Source: Mycteria americana
Lineage: Eukaryota > Chordata > Aves > Ciconiiformes > Ciconiidae
Assembly (NCBI RefSeq): GCF_035582795.1
Contig: NC_134369.1
Span: 61,008,001-61,072,000 of the forward strand
Direction: 5' to 3'
DNA length: 64,000 nucleotides
Shown here: positions 1 to 10,518 of the stretch, piece after piece
How positions within the stretch are numbered: the first letter of the stretch is position 1
How the letters are laid out: the number at the start of each line of letters is the position of its first letter
The notes under the pieces: generated by a model
Told to the model about the DNA's origin: nothing
Databases searched by the model: none
Seen by the model: the letters and a program-made list of their open reading frames with translations, nothing else
Program-made: the position numbers and the translations under genes

Positions 1-789
1 CAAAGCATTGGTTTATGGTGTCTGTTTTTTCTAGGTTCAGAGTAGCAGCAGCAGCAGCTGTTGTCTTTCTCTTGATCTTCTCTGCCTATGTACTTTATTT
101 CTATTACGGAGTATTTAGGCTGAGAGTTTCAATCACTGGAAAATAGGGTTCAATGATTGCTTGGAGTCTTGGATAAAGCAGCTGCTGAAAGCAAAGCTCC
201 TGGTACTGTATATTTTGTTGACCTTTCTTGGCCACCAGTGAGGTTCTTCAGTCCCTCCCATTCCAGGCTGGAATGGAGCTGTGCTGAACTGCTGCTTGTC
301 CAAGGACAGGCTGCTGTCCCTAAAGTGCCTTTTGTGAGGATAGAATATGGCTCTAAATAGATGGGTTAAAAAAAAAAATTTAAAAAGCCAATAAATAGCA
401 TATTACAGCACATGATTGGTGACACACTGGATCCTGTAACAACTTGATGGGTCATGGGATTGAAACTAACTTGTGTGTGAAGCAGGATTCTTTTTCCTTT
501 GTGAAAAAGGGGTTGGGAAGAAACATTTGTCTTCACGATTGCAAAGATTTTTCTCTCCTTCTCTTGTAGCATAATATGTTTATTCTGAATCCTTCAGAAT
601 TAAAAACTTGCAGAGGTCAGTCTGACTTGACCTCATCTCACAGGGAAGGGAGGGCAGAGCTCCCCACAGGCTGCACTTTGGTCTGTTTGTGACAAGTGCC
701 CATGAAATGTCACAGTTTTAACAAGTGTCTCCACTGCACACTAGTCTGTTATGAAGCCCTGTGTGGCTGAGGAAGTGCAATGAGAAAAG

Positions 790-915
790 TGGACGAAGAG
801 TGATTCAGGAGCTTGTCCAAGAGCACAGAGGTTATTTGTGTCAGAACCAGGTTCAGCAGCTCTCCCAGCATTCAGCCCGAGGCTCTGTTCAGATTTCTTC
901 CCTCTACCCACTTTG
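790..915 (-). repeat. MIR-like SINE remnant, antisense
   Basis: The stretch reading AGCTTGTCCAAGAGCACAGA, followed by GTCAGAACCAGGTTCAGCAG, follows the antisense MIR core. That core runs: 'ttgcccaaggtcacacagct', then a 'gcagagccaggattcgaacc' block. Order and spacing of the blocks fit, but divergence is high. MIR copies in birds are ancient and inactive. A chance match cannot be ruled out without an alignment score. Confidence 0.5.
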
Positions 916-1470
916 ATCCACAAACTGAAGTCTCAGTCTCTCATTTCTGCTGCTGTGAGTAGCACCGTTCTTGTCTCTACTTGCATGAGTGTGTTCATCT
1001 GGACAGAACAAGGTCCTGATGGGAATTTACTCTAAACATTGGACTAGATTTGTTCATACGTCAAGGGATGAGGGCCAGGGTTGGCAAGGAGTACCTTGGC
1101 TGGGCATGTCAGTATAATTTTAGCAGGAATGTGCCTCACTTTAACATGGACATATTAAACTACTGTGGTTCATCAAATATGATATTCTGCTTTGACCTTT
1201 GGCTTTTCCTCATTAGAATTTTAATCATTTGGCTGGCTAGTTACAGACTTTCCAATCTGTGGCCAAAAGGAAGGGTTATAAATGTCCCCTCTTGGCCTGA
1301 GAATGGTTAGTGTGCTGTGAATGCATGGGCTGTACAATCAGCACATGAACTGAGCCATGCTAAATGTGCTTGTACAAAGCTGCTATGACAAAATCTTTGA
1401 TAGGGCTGGTTGTTTGACATGTAGCTTCCTGCAAAGGCAGCAGAGCACCATCCACACAAACATAGTGAGG

Positions 1471-1545
1471 TTTGGCTTGTGGTTTTTTTTTTTCTTGTGG
1501 GGTGATTTTTGGTTGGGTTTTGTTTTAGTTGTTTTTCTTTTTTGA
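1471..1545. repeat. T/G-only low-complexity tract
   Basis: The + strand is almost entirely T and G here, including a T run at about 1483-1493 and several TTTGG or GGTTT steps. The minus strand is therefore A/C-rich, like the tracts near 6161-6232 and 39627-39690. It has no coding or structural signature. Confidence 0.7.
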
Positions 1546-1862
1546 CTTGGTCTTTCTTCAGCAAAATGTCCAGAAGAGTCATAAATCATAATACTTTATG
1601 GAATAAGTTCCTACTTCTAGATCTTTATAAGTTGGTAGTTTCAGAGAAGGGATAAGATATAAAGGGCAGACCTTACATTAATCAGAGATAGCCTACTTGG
1701 TAGCTTTGCTCAATTATTCAGTTTCAGCTGTTCATACTGCTGCAAGTTGGGGTGCAGCAAGGCTAGGCTTCCTGATCAAGAGAGTTTCACCTCCAAAAGT
1801 TGAAAGGAAAAGCTTTGGGATTAATTTCCTTAGATCTGGACCCAAATAAGGAAAATTTCTTG

Positions 1863-1935
1863 AAATCATAGAATAATTTAGGTTGTGAGGGATCTGTAAA
1901 GGTCACCTGATCCAACCTCCTCCCTCAAATCATGA
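1863..1935 (-). mobile_element. CR1 LINE 3'-end fragment
   Basis: On the + strand the sequence begins AATCATAGAAT and continues through GGTTGTGAGGGATCTGTAAA to CCTGATCCAACCTCCTCCC. This is the reverse complement of the bird CR1 3' terminus ('gttggactagatgacctctagaggtccc' region plus the ATTCTATG octamer). Only about 70 bases survive, as expected for heavy 5' truncation. It carries no ORF2 sequence. It stands alone, with no other CR1 within 3 kb. Confidence 0.8.
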
Positions 1936-4739
1936 GACCTTGCATACCATTTATGGTCAAAAATGCATTCTGAAAATGTATGTATCATGCATTTGGAGTA
2001 TTTGTGTATGACTTGGATTTGAATCTGTGATCCTGCTTACTCTTGATATGAATGTCCTTTTTTATGCATCTTCTCAGCACATCTTATATCAGTATAAGTC
2101 CATGTTTTTTGTGTAGAGTAGGTACTGATGTGTACTGGCTAGTCAGATTGTCAAGCCTGAAGGATTTACTGCATTTATCTGCTAATAGTGAGTAGTACCG
2201 TGGATGGACAATAGAGCCCCATCAGCTCATAGGTGGCAACCAATCAGCCATTTTAGTGTCATGTCAAATAGGTCCGCTTAGGTTGTCTTCAGAGGTCTGG
2301 GTTTTTAGACAAAGATTGTCAAAGGAACAGTGGAAAAGTTCTGTATTGGAGGAAACTTGGAACGGGTAATCTGGTGGTCTGGCCCCAGATGAAGTTGAAG
2401 AATAAATGAAAACTGAAGGGGCAAAGTAACATCTGTTGATGAAAGGTGTTTAGAGGAGGATGGAAGGGGCATTTGGAAAAGAGGAAGAGCTACAAATTTC
2501 CTAAGAAAGAAAGAAAGTAATGTGGGCATGGAGAGGAGGGTGCAATCATGATCCAAATGTTGAGTTAAGCAGCTGTGCTTTTTGGTGATTACGTGCACCA
2601 GTCCCTAATGCTGATGCTTAAGAGGTCTGTATTTCATCTGATCTGTCCCTGTGCTTAAAACTTATGGGGAAGAATTACTGGTGGCTTGTCACTAGGAGAT
2701 GGGGCCAGAGGGGAATATTAGAAGGGTGTGACTAGATTTCGGAGACCCATACTGGTATGTCATCCCAGCCTCCATATCTGGGAAATACTTTGGGCTATAA
2801 TTTGGTTTCAGTGGATGTGGGAAGTAAATAAACATTCACTCAAACCTTTTCTGCTCATCAGTGTACACCCTAGTGCATGTGACATTTGGGGTTATACGTT
2901 TCCCTTGGAGCTCCAGCTACTCACCTGTCCAAATGAAGAATTAATGTGACATGAACACAACAGAGAATTGTGCATGAAAATAAATTAATGTCCTCAAGCA
3001 CTAATTTATTTATTGGTGCTACACAGTTTCTAGTCATGTACAGAGCCTAAACTAATTTATTCTACCCACTTTTTTTATATCTAACATTTCATGACAAAGA
3101 CCACACTATATTGCCAGCATTGTAATACAAGAATTAATAAATATGCAAAGTTATCTGTTATTCCTCAGAGTCACGAGTAATGAACATCTTATATATCACA
3201 CTGTGATGGCTGTTCTTGTTTATCTGTCTTTGGCTGCTGTACTACTGAGATTATTTTCTGTTATCCTTGCTTTGTAATTTATATTTTTGCCTTGTTTTAG
3301 AAGCTCTCTCCTGTAACAACCGCTGTGCATGTCTCTTGATCTTAAATACGAGTTATAGTGCATTAAATCTGCTCATTATTTTAAAATGTTTCGCATAGAT
3401 GCTTGGTAATAAAATATATCTCATGCATTAGTAGAGAGCACATTTTTGTGCATTTGGATATTGAACAGCATGTTCAAAGCTGCAGAAAAAAAAAAAAAAC
3501 CTAAAAAACTGAACAGAGGTGGCTGGTGGTTGACTTGAGAAGCAACGTGATTTACCCAAGGCTGTTTTTTTAGCTCATGTCCAGTTGTAATCAGGTGAAA
3601 AATGTCTGTTACTTTTTCAGCTGATCCTTACAAAAACTAGTAAGCATAATGAACACCTCTTCCAAGCAAAATTTTGAATGTTTTCCTTGGGATCTTTTAT
3701 TGGTCCCAAAGCCTGATTTCTAGAGCTGAAACTCTCTTAATAGTAAAGCTTCTTTCTAAGCAACACAAACTTATTTTCTCAACGTGATTTGAATCTCTTC
3801 CTCATCATACTTGCAGAATTTTTCCAGAATATATCAGAGGCTGCATAGTTTTCTCAAATACTTTGTCAGTCTGTTCTTCCTTTTCATTGACAAAATAATA
3901 TTTAGAGCAAAGCCTTGAAATCATGCAGACTGTTCAGTCTGTGCAGTCTATGTTACACAGGGACTAACTCCAAACAAGAAATTTTCGCATTCAGTTTAAT
4001 TCTCATCTATGTAGTCTGCTTTAATTTTTCCTGGTCTTTTTACACTTGCGTACTCCTTTCCTCTATTGCTACATATCTGAAAGCAGACTTCTGTGAGATG
4101 ATTCTTTAAATTTTTAGTAAATTTGGTAAATAGTAAATCTGTACACAATTTTTTTTTTTTTAATCCTATAAGACACCTAAAAAGACATCCCTTCATTTAC
4201 AACTAAAGTCCTGCAAAGTGAAAGATAACAGTAGATAAGCAGAAAGATAGCAGTAAATAAGAATGCCTAAAGAACATATTAGCTCAGGAATATGTAATAC
4301 CTTCCTTACCTTTGAAACTGAATTGGGTCAACAAAACATCATCTCTGGTAGGATTCTCTTATGGCTCCTGGCTGCCGGAGCCTTTGGGGTACTAGGAAAT
4401 GAATGGCTGTGGACCCCAACAGGGGATCCCGGATTTGGGAGTGACTGGCTGTAAGGGGAGGGAGACACAAGCAGGTCGGCCTGAGGAGATATTTCTGTAT
4501 TATTTTGGTTTTTTTTTTTTATTTTACATAACCAAATCGGATGCCAGGAACCTGAATTTTGCCTGAAGGTCTCAGCAGCTTCTGTACTAACTGGTTGAGG
4601 TTTATCCAGTTTGCATCTGTTTGGATAATGTCATCTTTAATAGTCAGGAATTTAAGCCAAACCTCTGGAGATGTTTTAAGCCAAAATTCCCGGGTGATGA
4701 GGAGGGAGGAAGGCAGCATGAGGATGTTTAACAGTGAGG
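1936..4739. other. Non-coding AT-rich sequence
   Basis: No gene, RNA gene or recognised transposable element was found. Open frames are under 100 codons and overlap on opposite strands. Short A and T runs occur, for example near 3486-3499. The segment 4260-4460 is slightly richer in G and C, but I cannot assign it. Confidence 0.6.
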
Positions 4740-5059
4740 AGTGGCCTCAGTAAGAGGGCACCCACCCACAGCTAAACTGTGCTGCTAACAGGAGTGCTGG
4801 GCATGCAGCGGTGTCTTGCTTGGCCAAAGCTGGAGGAGTCGTGGTTTTCCTCTCAGTCAAATGCCACGAGTTATCACCAGCCGCACCGCCAGTGCAAGGG
4901 GCCATGGGTGCCTCCATAGCCAGGGAGGTGGCACAGGCGGGTGAACTCCGGCTCGCCCCTTCCCAGCAGCTCCCTGCCCCTTTGCGCAGGCATGTCCCCT
5001 GCCTCCAGCACGGAAACCTCTGCTGCCTCACTGGAGGCTTTAGGCAAGAAGGGAAATGC
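4740..5059. other. GC-rich island, unassigned
   Basis: This patch is clearly richer in G and C than its surroundings and is open in several frames on both strands. Frames at 4811-5194 (+) and 4874-5257 (-) are each 127 codons and overlap almost fully. Neither translation shows a domain I recognise. The + frame runs into a CR1 3' end and finishes with the CR1 ORF2-like ending LDAALSNLI. The patch could therefore be a very diverged upstream part of that CR1, or host sequence. Confidence 0.45.
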
Positions 5060-5275
5060 CGTTTGGTACTGGGGGGAAAAAAACCCCATCAGCCAGGTGG
5101 CCCAGCTCTGGAACAGGAGCCCAGAGGCTGTGGAAACTCCAACCTTGGAGAGATTCAAACGCACCTGGATGCAGCCCTGAGCAACCTGATTTAACCCTGA
5201 AGGTGGCTCTGCTTTGAGCAAGGGCTGGATCAGACAGCTGCCTGAGACCCTTTCCAACTTACGTTATTCTGCGGC
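5060..5275 (+). mobile_element. CR1 LINE 3' fragment (ORF2 end plus 3' UTR)
   Basis: The sequence matches the last part of CR1 ORF2 and its 3' UTR. Blocks such as CCAGCTCTGGAACAGGAGCC, CACCTGGATGCAGCCCTGAG and CCCTTTCCAACTTACGTTAT line up in order with the same region of the large CR1 at 43400-43600. Translated, it ends in LDAALSNLI, against LDGALSNLT in the 43 kb copy. The tail is reduced to one degenerate octamer (ATTCTGCG). Copies in this state are immobile. Confidence 0.75.
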
Positions 5276-5428
5276 TTGGTGATCTCTGGCTGCAGGTAGC
5301 CTGTCTGTCACTGCTTCCCTGCCACAGGCTTTTCTTCAGAAGAAAAAAGATTATTGAATCTGCTCCAGTCAGATGCCCAGCTCTTCCTAAGAAAAACGTC
5401 AGTATTTGGTCACTCTGCATAGTGTTGA

Positions 5429-5446
5429 TTTTTTTTTTTTTTTTTT
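5429..5446. repeat. T18 homopolymer
   Basis: A run of 18 T. On the minus strand this is A18, preceded by a poly(A) signal variant ATTAAA (TTTAAT on +, about 5458-5463). The possibility of a retroposed transcript is discussed in the findings. It may equally be a plain homopolymer. Confidence 0.85.
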
Positions 5447-6084
5447 GGTGGTGAAGCTTTAATATTCCGTTCTCTGGATGTTTTACATTTTTTGTCTTCA
5501 TCCATGATCTCTGCAGTTCTGCTCAAGGTGTCTGTTTGCTGACTGCTGTGTTGAGCCCACTTTGTTCTGCTGATCACTTTCCTGGGATAATCCTGTTGAA
5601 GGAAAGGTAGGATTGCTGACATTGCTGAGTCCCACATCACCTGCCATGTGGTGAATGGGGCTGCATGGACCTCCCACACCTTCTTGTGGCACCATCTGCC
5701 TCTGGTTTGAGACCCTCTGTAAAGAGAAGATGATCAAAGTCTGTAGGACCGCAAAAAGTTAAGAGATGATCCCCAGTTTTTCAAATGTCTTTAAATTTGA
5801 AAATTAAAAAAAAAGTGTTGGATTTTGTTACAAGAATTTCCAAAAGAAGATGTTAGTGAATCTTCACCAAAAAGAAAACAACACGTAAACCCTAAGAACT
5901 TTATGAAAGTGCAAATAAAACAGGATCACCAAGATCATGTGGTGTTTCCCATAGAGTACCAGCGGAGTTCAGAGGTGAAGCTGCTGAGCTATTTATTGAG
6001 TGTGCTGCACAACACAGTGTTTTAGATGGGCACGATGCAAAGGAATAGTAAGGGATAAAAGTGACACTGCTTAAAAAAAAAATA
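5447..6084. other. Non-coding, no gene supported
   Basis: Two overlapping minus-strand open frames (5410-5679 and 5498-5737) end near or in the T18 tract. Their translations match no family I know. An A-rich stretch lies around 5800-5815. Nothing else was found. Confidence 0.5.
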
Positions 6085-7420
6085 TTCAGATGGCATAATG
6101 TACTATACACCAGTAAATCTGACCTCCATACCAGGCAAATTAGTGTTTGGGGAAAAGAATAAAAAACACCCCCCCAAAAAACCCGAGAACAAACAAACAA
6201 ACAAAAACCCCAAAACCCCACCCCACCCCAGAACAAATGTTAAAACTTATAGAAGAATTATTAGGCATATAGAGGAACAGCTAATATAGCTATTGTAAAA
6301 GAAGCCTTGTGGTGCATGTCTATTAGTTTGATGGAGTATGTTACTAAAACTCAGTTGATATATATTTATATATTCAATTTTTATGTCTATATTTACGCCT
6401 TCAAAAAGCTTTTGATCAATTTTTCTCATTGAATGCTCTTTTAGAAAGCAAAACTTATCACGGGATAAAAGAGAAGGTCCTTTGATGGCTTAATAACTGG
6501 TTAATGGATAGGAAACGAAGGGCTAGAACAAATTTGCAGCAGAGGGAAGGTATCAACGACATCCCGCGGGGATCCATGAGGGGATCTGTGCTATCCTGCA
6601 CGTCTGTTGGTGTCCTGGAAAAAAGATGAAAAGTGAGGTGGCAAAACTTGCTGATGAGAGAAAATTATTCAGCATAGTCAAATGGGAGTCCAGCTGTGAA
6701 AGAGGAATCGTACACTAGTAAGTGACTGGGCAATAAAATAACAGAGGAAATTCAGCTTTGATAAAAGCCAGCTGAGCTTTCAGGGAAAAATAACCCTAAA
6801 TATACATATACACCAAATATCTCTCAATTAGCTCTCACCATTACAGGAAGGAATCTGGGAGTGATTCAGCTAATGCTCTGGAAACATCACTGTAGTACTC
6901 AATTGTGGTCAAAAAAGCAAAATAGGGTGGTAGGAAGTACTAGGAAAGAAGTAAGGAAGTAAGCAGGAAACATGGTTATGCCACTATTCAAATTCACAGT
7001 GCACCTGCATCTTGAACAATACGTGCAACTTCGCAGTTGCTCCCTCTCAGGTCACAGAGGAAATGAAAAGCAATAAAGAATGACAGCAAGGGTGATGGGA
7101 AGCTTCTGTGTAAGGAGATACTAATTGGATTAGTTCCCTTTACCTGAAAAGATATGACAGAAGGCAGATATTCTAGATATGATATAGTGAATGTAATGTA
7201 GAGGATGGGTAGGGAATATTATTCACCATTTCTCATAAGAGACTAACAAGGCAATAGCAAATAAAATGCTCAAATATGAAGTTTAAAACAAAGGCAAGAA
7301 AGTAGTTTTTCCTCACAACTCCCACTGCATGTCTGCAGGATGCTGTGGATGCCAGTAGCTTAGCTGGGTTCAAAAAAGCTGTTACACATGCCAATGGAAG
7401 GAAAATCCAGGTAGGTTGTC
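6085..7420 (+). mobile_element. Ancient CR1 (L3-like) LINE, reverse transcriptase remnant
   Basis: A long, decayed CR1 RT region. About 6098-6150 translates as YTPVNLTSIPGKLV, the CR1 '[11 protein letters not shown]' block. About 6385-6420 encodes a degraded F-KAFD motif A. The stretch near 6560-6580 keeps the remains of GVPQGS (ATCCCGCGGGGATCC). GAGGTGGCAAAACTTGCTGA near 6640 is the FADDT motif C region. Later blocks follow the ORF2 C-terminus, ending with GGGTTCAAAAAAGCTG near 7366. No long frame survives and indels are frequent. An A/C-rich tract at 6161-6232 interrupts the homology. The pattern resembles the older turtle/crocodile-type CR1 rather than young bird subfamilies. Confidence 0.75.
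6161..6232. repeat. A/C-only tract with C4 runs (G-quadruplex potential, minus strand)
   Basis: Seventy bases made almost only of A and C, inside the ancient CR1. Four C4 runs at 6208-6211, 6216-6219, 6221-6224 and 6226-6229 are separated by AAAA, A and A. On the minus strand this is four G4 runs with loops of 1, 1 and 4 bases, a canonical quadruplex pattern. Confidence 0.85.
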
Positions 7421-10100
7421 ATAAAGAGGAGACACAGCTGCTGGTTTCCATTTTGGAGGATACGGAGGGGTGTTTCACTGCACGCTTACGCTGTTATTGC
7501 CCTCTGTCCCACGCAAAGATTGGGGAAGATAACTATTCTTACATTCTCTAGCAAAAACTTGTTCCAGGCTTATTCAGTCTGTTGAGGATCACACATTGCT
7601 ACTACAAGAACAAGTTTTGTAGTATCATAGGTCTAACCCCAAACACAGAGTCAATGCAATCTTATCAATTCAAAGTGCTCTGCATTGGCACCTCAGATGA
7701 AATCTCAGCTCTGTTACAAACTTTGTCAAAACTGACGGATTTCCACAGGGGCGGGATTTCACATAGGTTCTTAGTATTTCTAAAGTGTAAGAGGAATTTC
7801 TCTATTAATGTAGCTGAGTTTGAACCATGAGGTTTTTATGAGTTGGGGAGTAATAGATTAAACATTTGAAAGGAAATGGAAATGTGTTTGCCAACAGCTG
7901 AGATCCCTGCAGATGCATTCTTCAGGATAGTTTCATGTCTTTCAGTCAGCCCAGTGTCAAGAATATTGTTTCACACATTTTTAGGTAATTAATACTCCCC
8001 TAAACAAATTACAGCCCTGACTGAGCAAAGGTAGAACAGCTCTTCTGGACTCAAGTGTCTGAAAATGCATCTTTTTCAGCTCATTTCAGATGGAGAACTT
8101 TTAAAAGCTGATGGGACAAAATATTATGGGCAAAAGAGTGGTTAGTCTTCATTTAAGGTATGCTTAATATGATACAAGTATAGTTTCCTTTGATTTACTT
8201 CGATTTTCATGCTCTCCAGGCCTAATTATGGCCTTTATGTATGCACGCAAATAGGTAGGGCTCCTGGGCTACTCTCTCTTGTGCATTAGCTGGCTGAGAT
8301 ACAGGAGAATATAGCTTTATAACCATCTCTCCTAAGGCCAGCAGACAGCTTGGAAAGCACAGCTGTGAACAGTGCTCCCTGTTGCGTGGAGCTGCTATTG
8401 CTGTGCTCCTGTTGAGCACTGGAAAGATTTCAAAGATAGCTTTGTTTTGTGCTCAGTAGTAGGAAATATCTTCAAGTTGTAATCTTGCCTTACACCTAAA
8501 GACAGTGAGCCGTGTTCGTCTATGTGAAACCAATCTGTTTTGGAGAATTAATAAATCTTAGTTTGTAATTAAGCCTACTTAAAGCCACTTTTACTATAAA
8601 TAGTTTATCTGGGCTAGAAGCCATCTTCTATTGTACAGCTGACAGGAGCAGTGCAGGATAATAACACAAAAGAAGGATAATTTACTAGGTTTCATTGGCT
8701 TAAATAATATCTTTAAATTTTTTCTGTATAGAGATAAGAGTACATGTTTAGTATAATTAAGAGTTACAACAGGCTAAACTGTTAAGTTATACTGTACAAA
8801 AACAGATACTGGAACTTCATGAAAATACAATACTTGTACATTTTCTATAGTGCCTGTAGCTTCTATAGTTCTAGATAAACTTGTAATCAAAGTTAGGCAG
8901 CTGTAATCAAAATGTGATCAAAGTTAGAATGCTACACTGAACTGAAACATCAGTACCCAACCTCTAGTTATCCCTCATCTTATGTAGGAAACACAAAGAC
9001 TTTACACTCTGAACTGCTGAAAAGATTTTTAAAAATGGCTTTGGATGCTTTAGTATTGTATTCAAGTCTTTCCTTTTCTCCCCTTTTCTATTACATAAGA
9101 AAACTCAAATTACAATTATTACAAAGCATACTTCCTAATGTTAGGTAACTGATTAAACAAACAATGGGGATCAAAGGAAATTCAATAATTATGCATCTAC
9201 ATCTGCATCTAAGTTTTAAAAACCCCGTGTTTTAAAATTATTAATTATTCATAACTCAAGCTGAAATGGGCAGTATTCCAACTTGTGCTTTTGAAGTGTC
9301 ATCATATTAATCTAGGCCACTTTATGCACATCTATAGTCTTTTCATCTCTGGAGATCTCTGCAAGATGGTGGGTTCATGTCGCTAAATTTCTGTTGGCAG
9401 AGAGCCAAGAAACAAGTATTTTAAAACTTACAGTTTATTAGTATTGTGATTCAATTAATATTCAGGATTCCTAAAGGAGCTGTGAATGATATGATCTTTT
9501 TTTCTTTTTCCAGATTTTGTTGCTTCCATGATTTTCTTTTCTCCCCTCCAGTTATTTTATTTATGCATATTTGTTAGATGATTTTTTAATTAGTTACCTT
9601 CATCCTCAGATATTCATTTTAGCCTTTTCTTCCCTGCCATCACTCTCCACCACCCTAGTCAGGCTGCTTCAATGTGATTCTGTTATTTAGAATATGTATA
9701 ATTCAACAGCTGGATCCAAACTAAAAACTGAACACTTTAAAAAGAAAAACAATTGAAAGAAATCAGCTCCAGATGCAAGTTTTTCAGTCAGTCCTTATTT
9801 TTGTAAGATTAAAAAAAAAAGTAAAAAAGAAGAAATAAAAAAAAAAAGCTTGATTCCAGTGCTACAGATTTGTGTCTACTTTCAAACTTTGATGGTCCTT
9901 TTTTCAAGAATGAGGTATGTTTTCATTCAAAACATTTAAAAGGATACACTTCATGGCTTTGTTAGACTAGTCTCTCACCAAGCAAGTGCAAAAATAATAA
10001 AGTCATTTAAATGGGAGAGTCTCATTGCGCCTTTACCATAACAAAACCCATGAATGACCCGTGGGCTTGTTAAATTTCAAAATGTAGAGAATATGCAACA
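7421..10100. other. Non-coding AT-rich sequence
   Basis: No gene or clear element was found. The frame at 7345-7551 begins in the ancient CR1 tail and is not taken as a gene. The region 8550-9900 is very AT-rich, with many A and T runs. Confidence 0.6.
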
Positions 10101-10460
10101 GGAAGCTGGGGTTAATGCATGCATGCTGATGCTGGGTGAGTAGGGTAAGACGGGAGCTAGGCTGTACCGTGTATGGGGTGTCTGACCCACCCCTTAAACT
10201 GAGATCTGATCTGCCCCCAGTTCGCAGCTCCTGTGGTCTAAGGAGCCTCTGGCTCATCTCAACTCCTCCCCAAGCCCCTTCCTCCATGCAGTTACAGTCT
10301 CCTCTTCCTGCCCTAGGACCAGCTGTACCCCGAAGTTCATCCCAGTATTTACTCCTACTCAGAGCTCGTCTCCTGACAAGGTCAGCCTTCCTCAGATCCT
10401 TGGAGCCTCGACCCTTATCCCAGCACCTTTCCCATAAACACACTCACCTAGACATCTTTA
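10101..10460. other. Moderately GC-rich patch, unassigned
   Basis: Both strands are open for long stretches (10136-10483 on +, 136 codons at 10033-10443 on -). They overlap fully, which is typical of GC-richer non-coding DNA. Neither translation resembles a family I know, and there are no inverted termini or target duplications that I can see. It is followed by a T18 run at 10501-10518. It could be an unrecognised old repeat. Confidence 0.4.
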
Positions 10461-10500
10461 AGCTTTGGGTTTTCACATATTGACAATACCAAATACTGGA

Positions 10501-10518
10501 TTTTTTTTTTTTTTTTTT
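10501..10518. repeat. T18 homopolymer
   Basis: Eighteen consecutive T. No TTTATT or TTTAAT (a poly(A) signal on the minus strand) occurs just downstream, so a retroposed tail is not supported. Confidence 0.85.

Larger units (their letters stand above)
1..1862. other. Non-coding sequence, no gene seen
   Basis: No frame here reads like a known protein. The short open frames (at most about 91 codons) overlap on both strands and carry no recognisable motif. The stretch holds a MIR-like remnant near 790-915 and a T/G-rich tract at 1471-1545, listed separately. The remainder looks like ordinary unique AT-rich DNA. Confidence 0.6.

Noticed and set aside
4811..5257. Two 127-codon open frames on opposite strands
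   Set aside because: They overlap almost completely in a GC-rich patch, match no family, and one ends in a CR1 3' fragment.
10033..10483. 136-codon minus and 115-codon plus frames
   Set aside because: Mutual shadows in a GC-richer patch. No domain, splice or start context, and the plus frame's end is ordinary AT-rich DNA.
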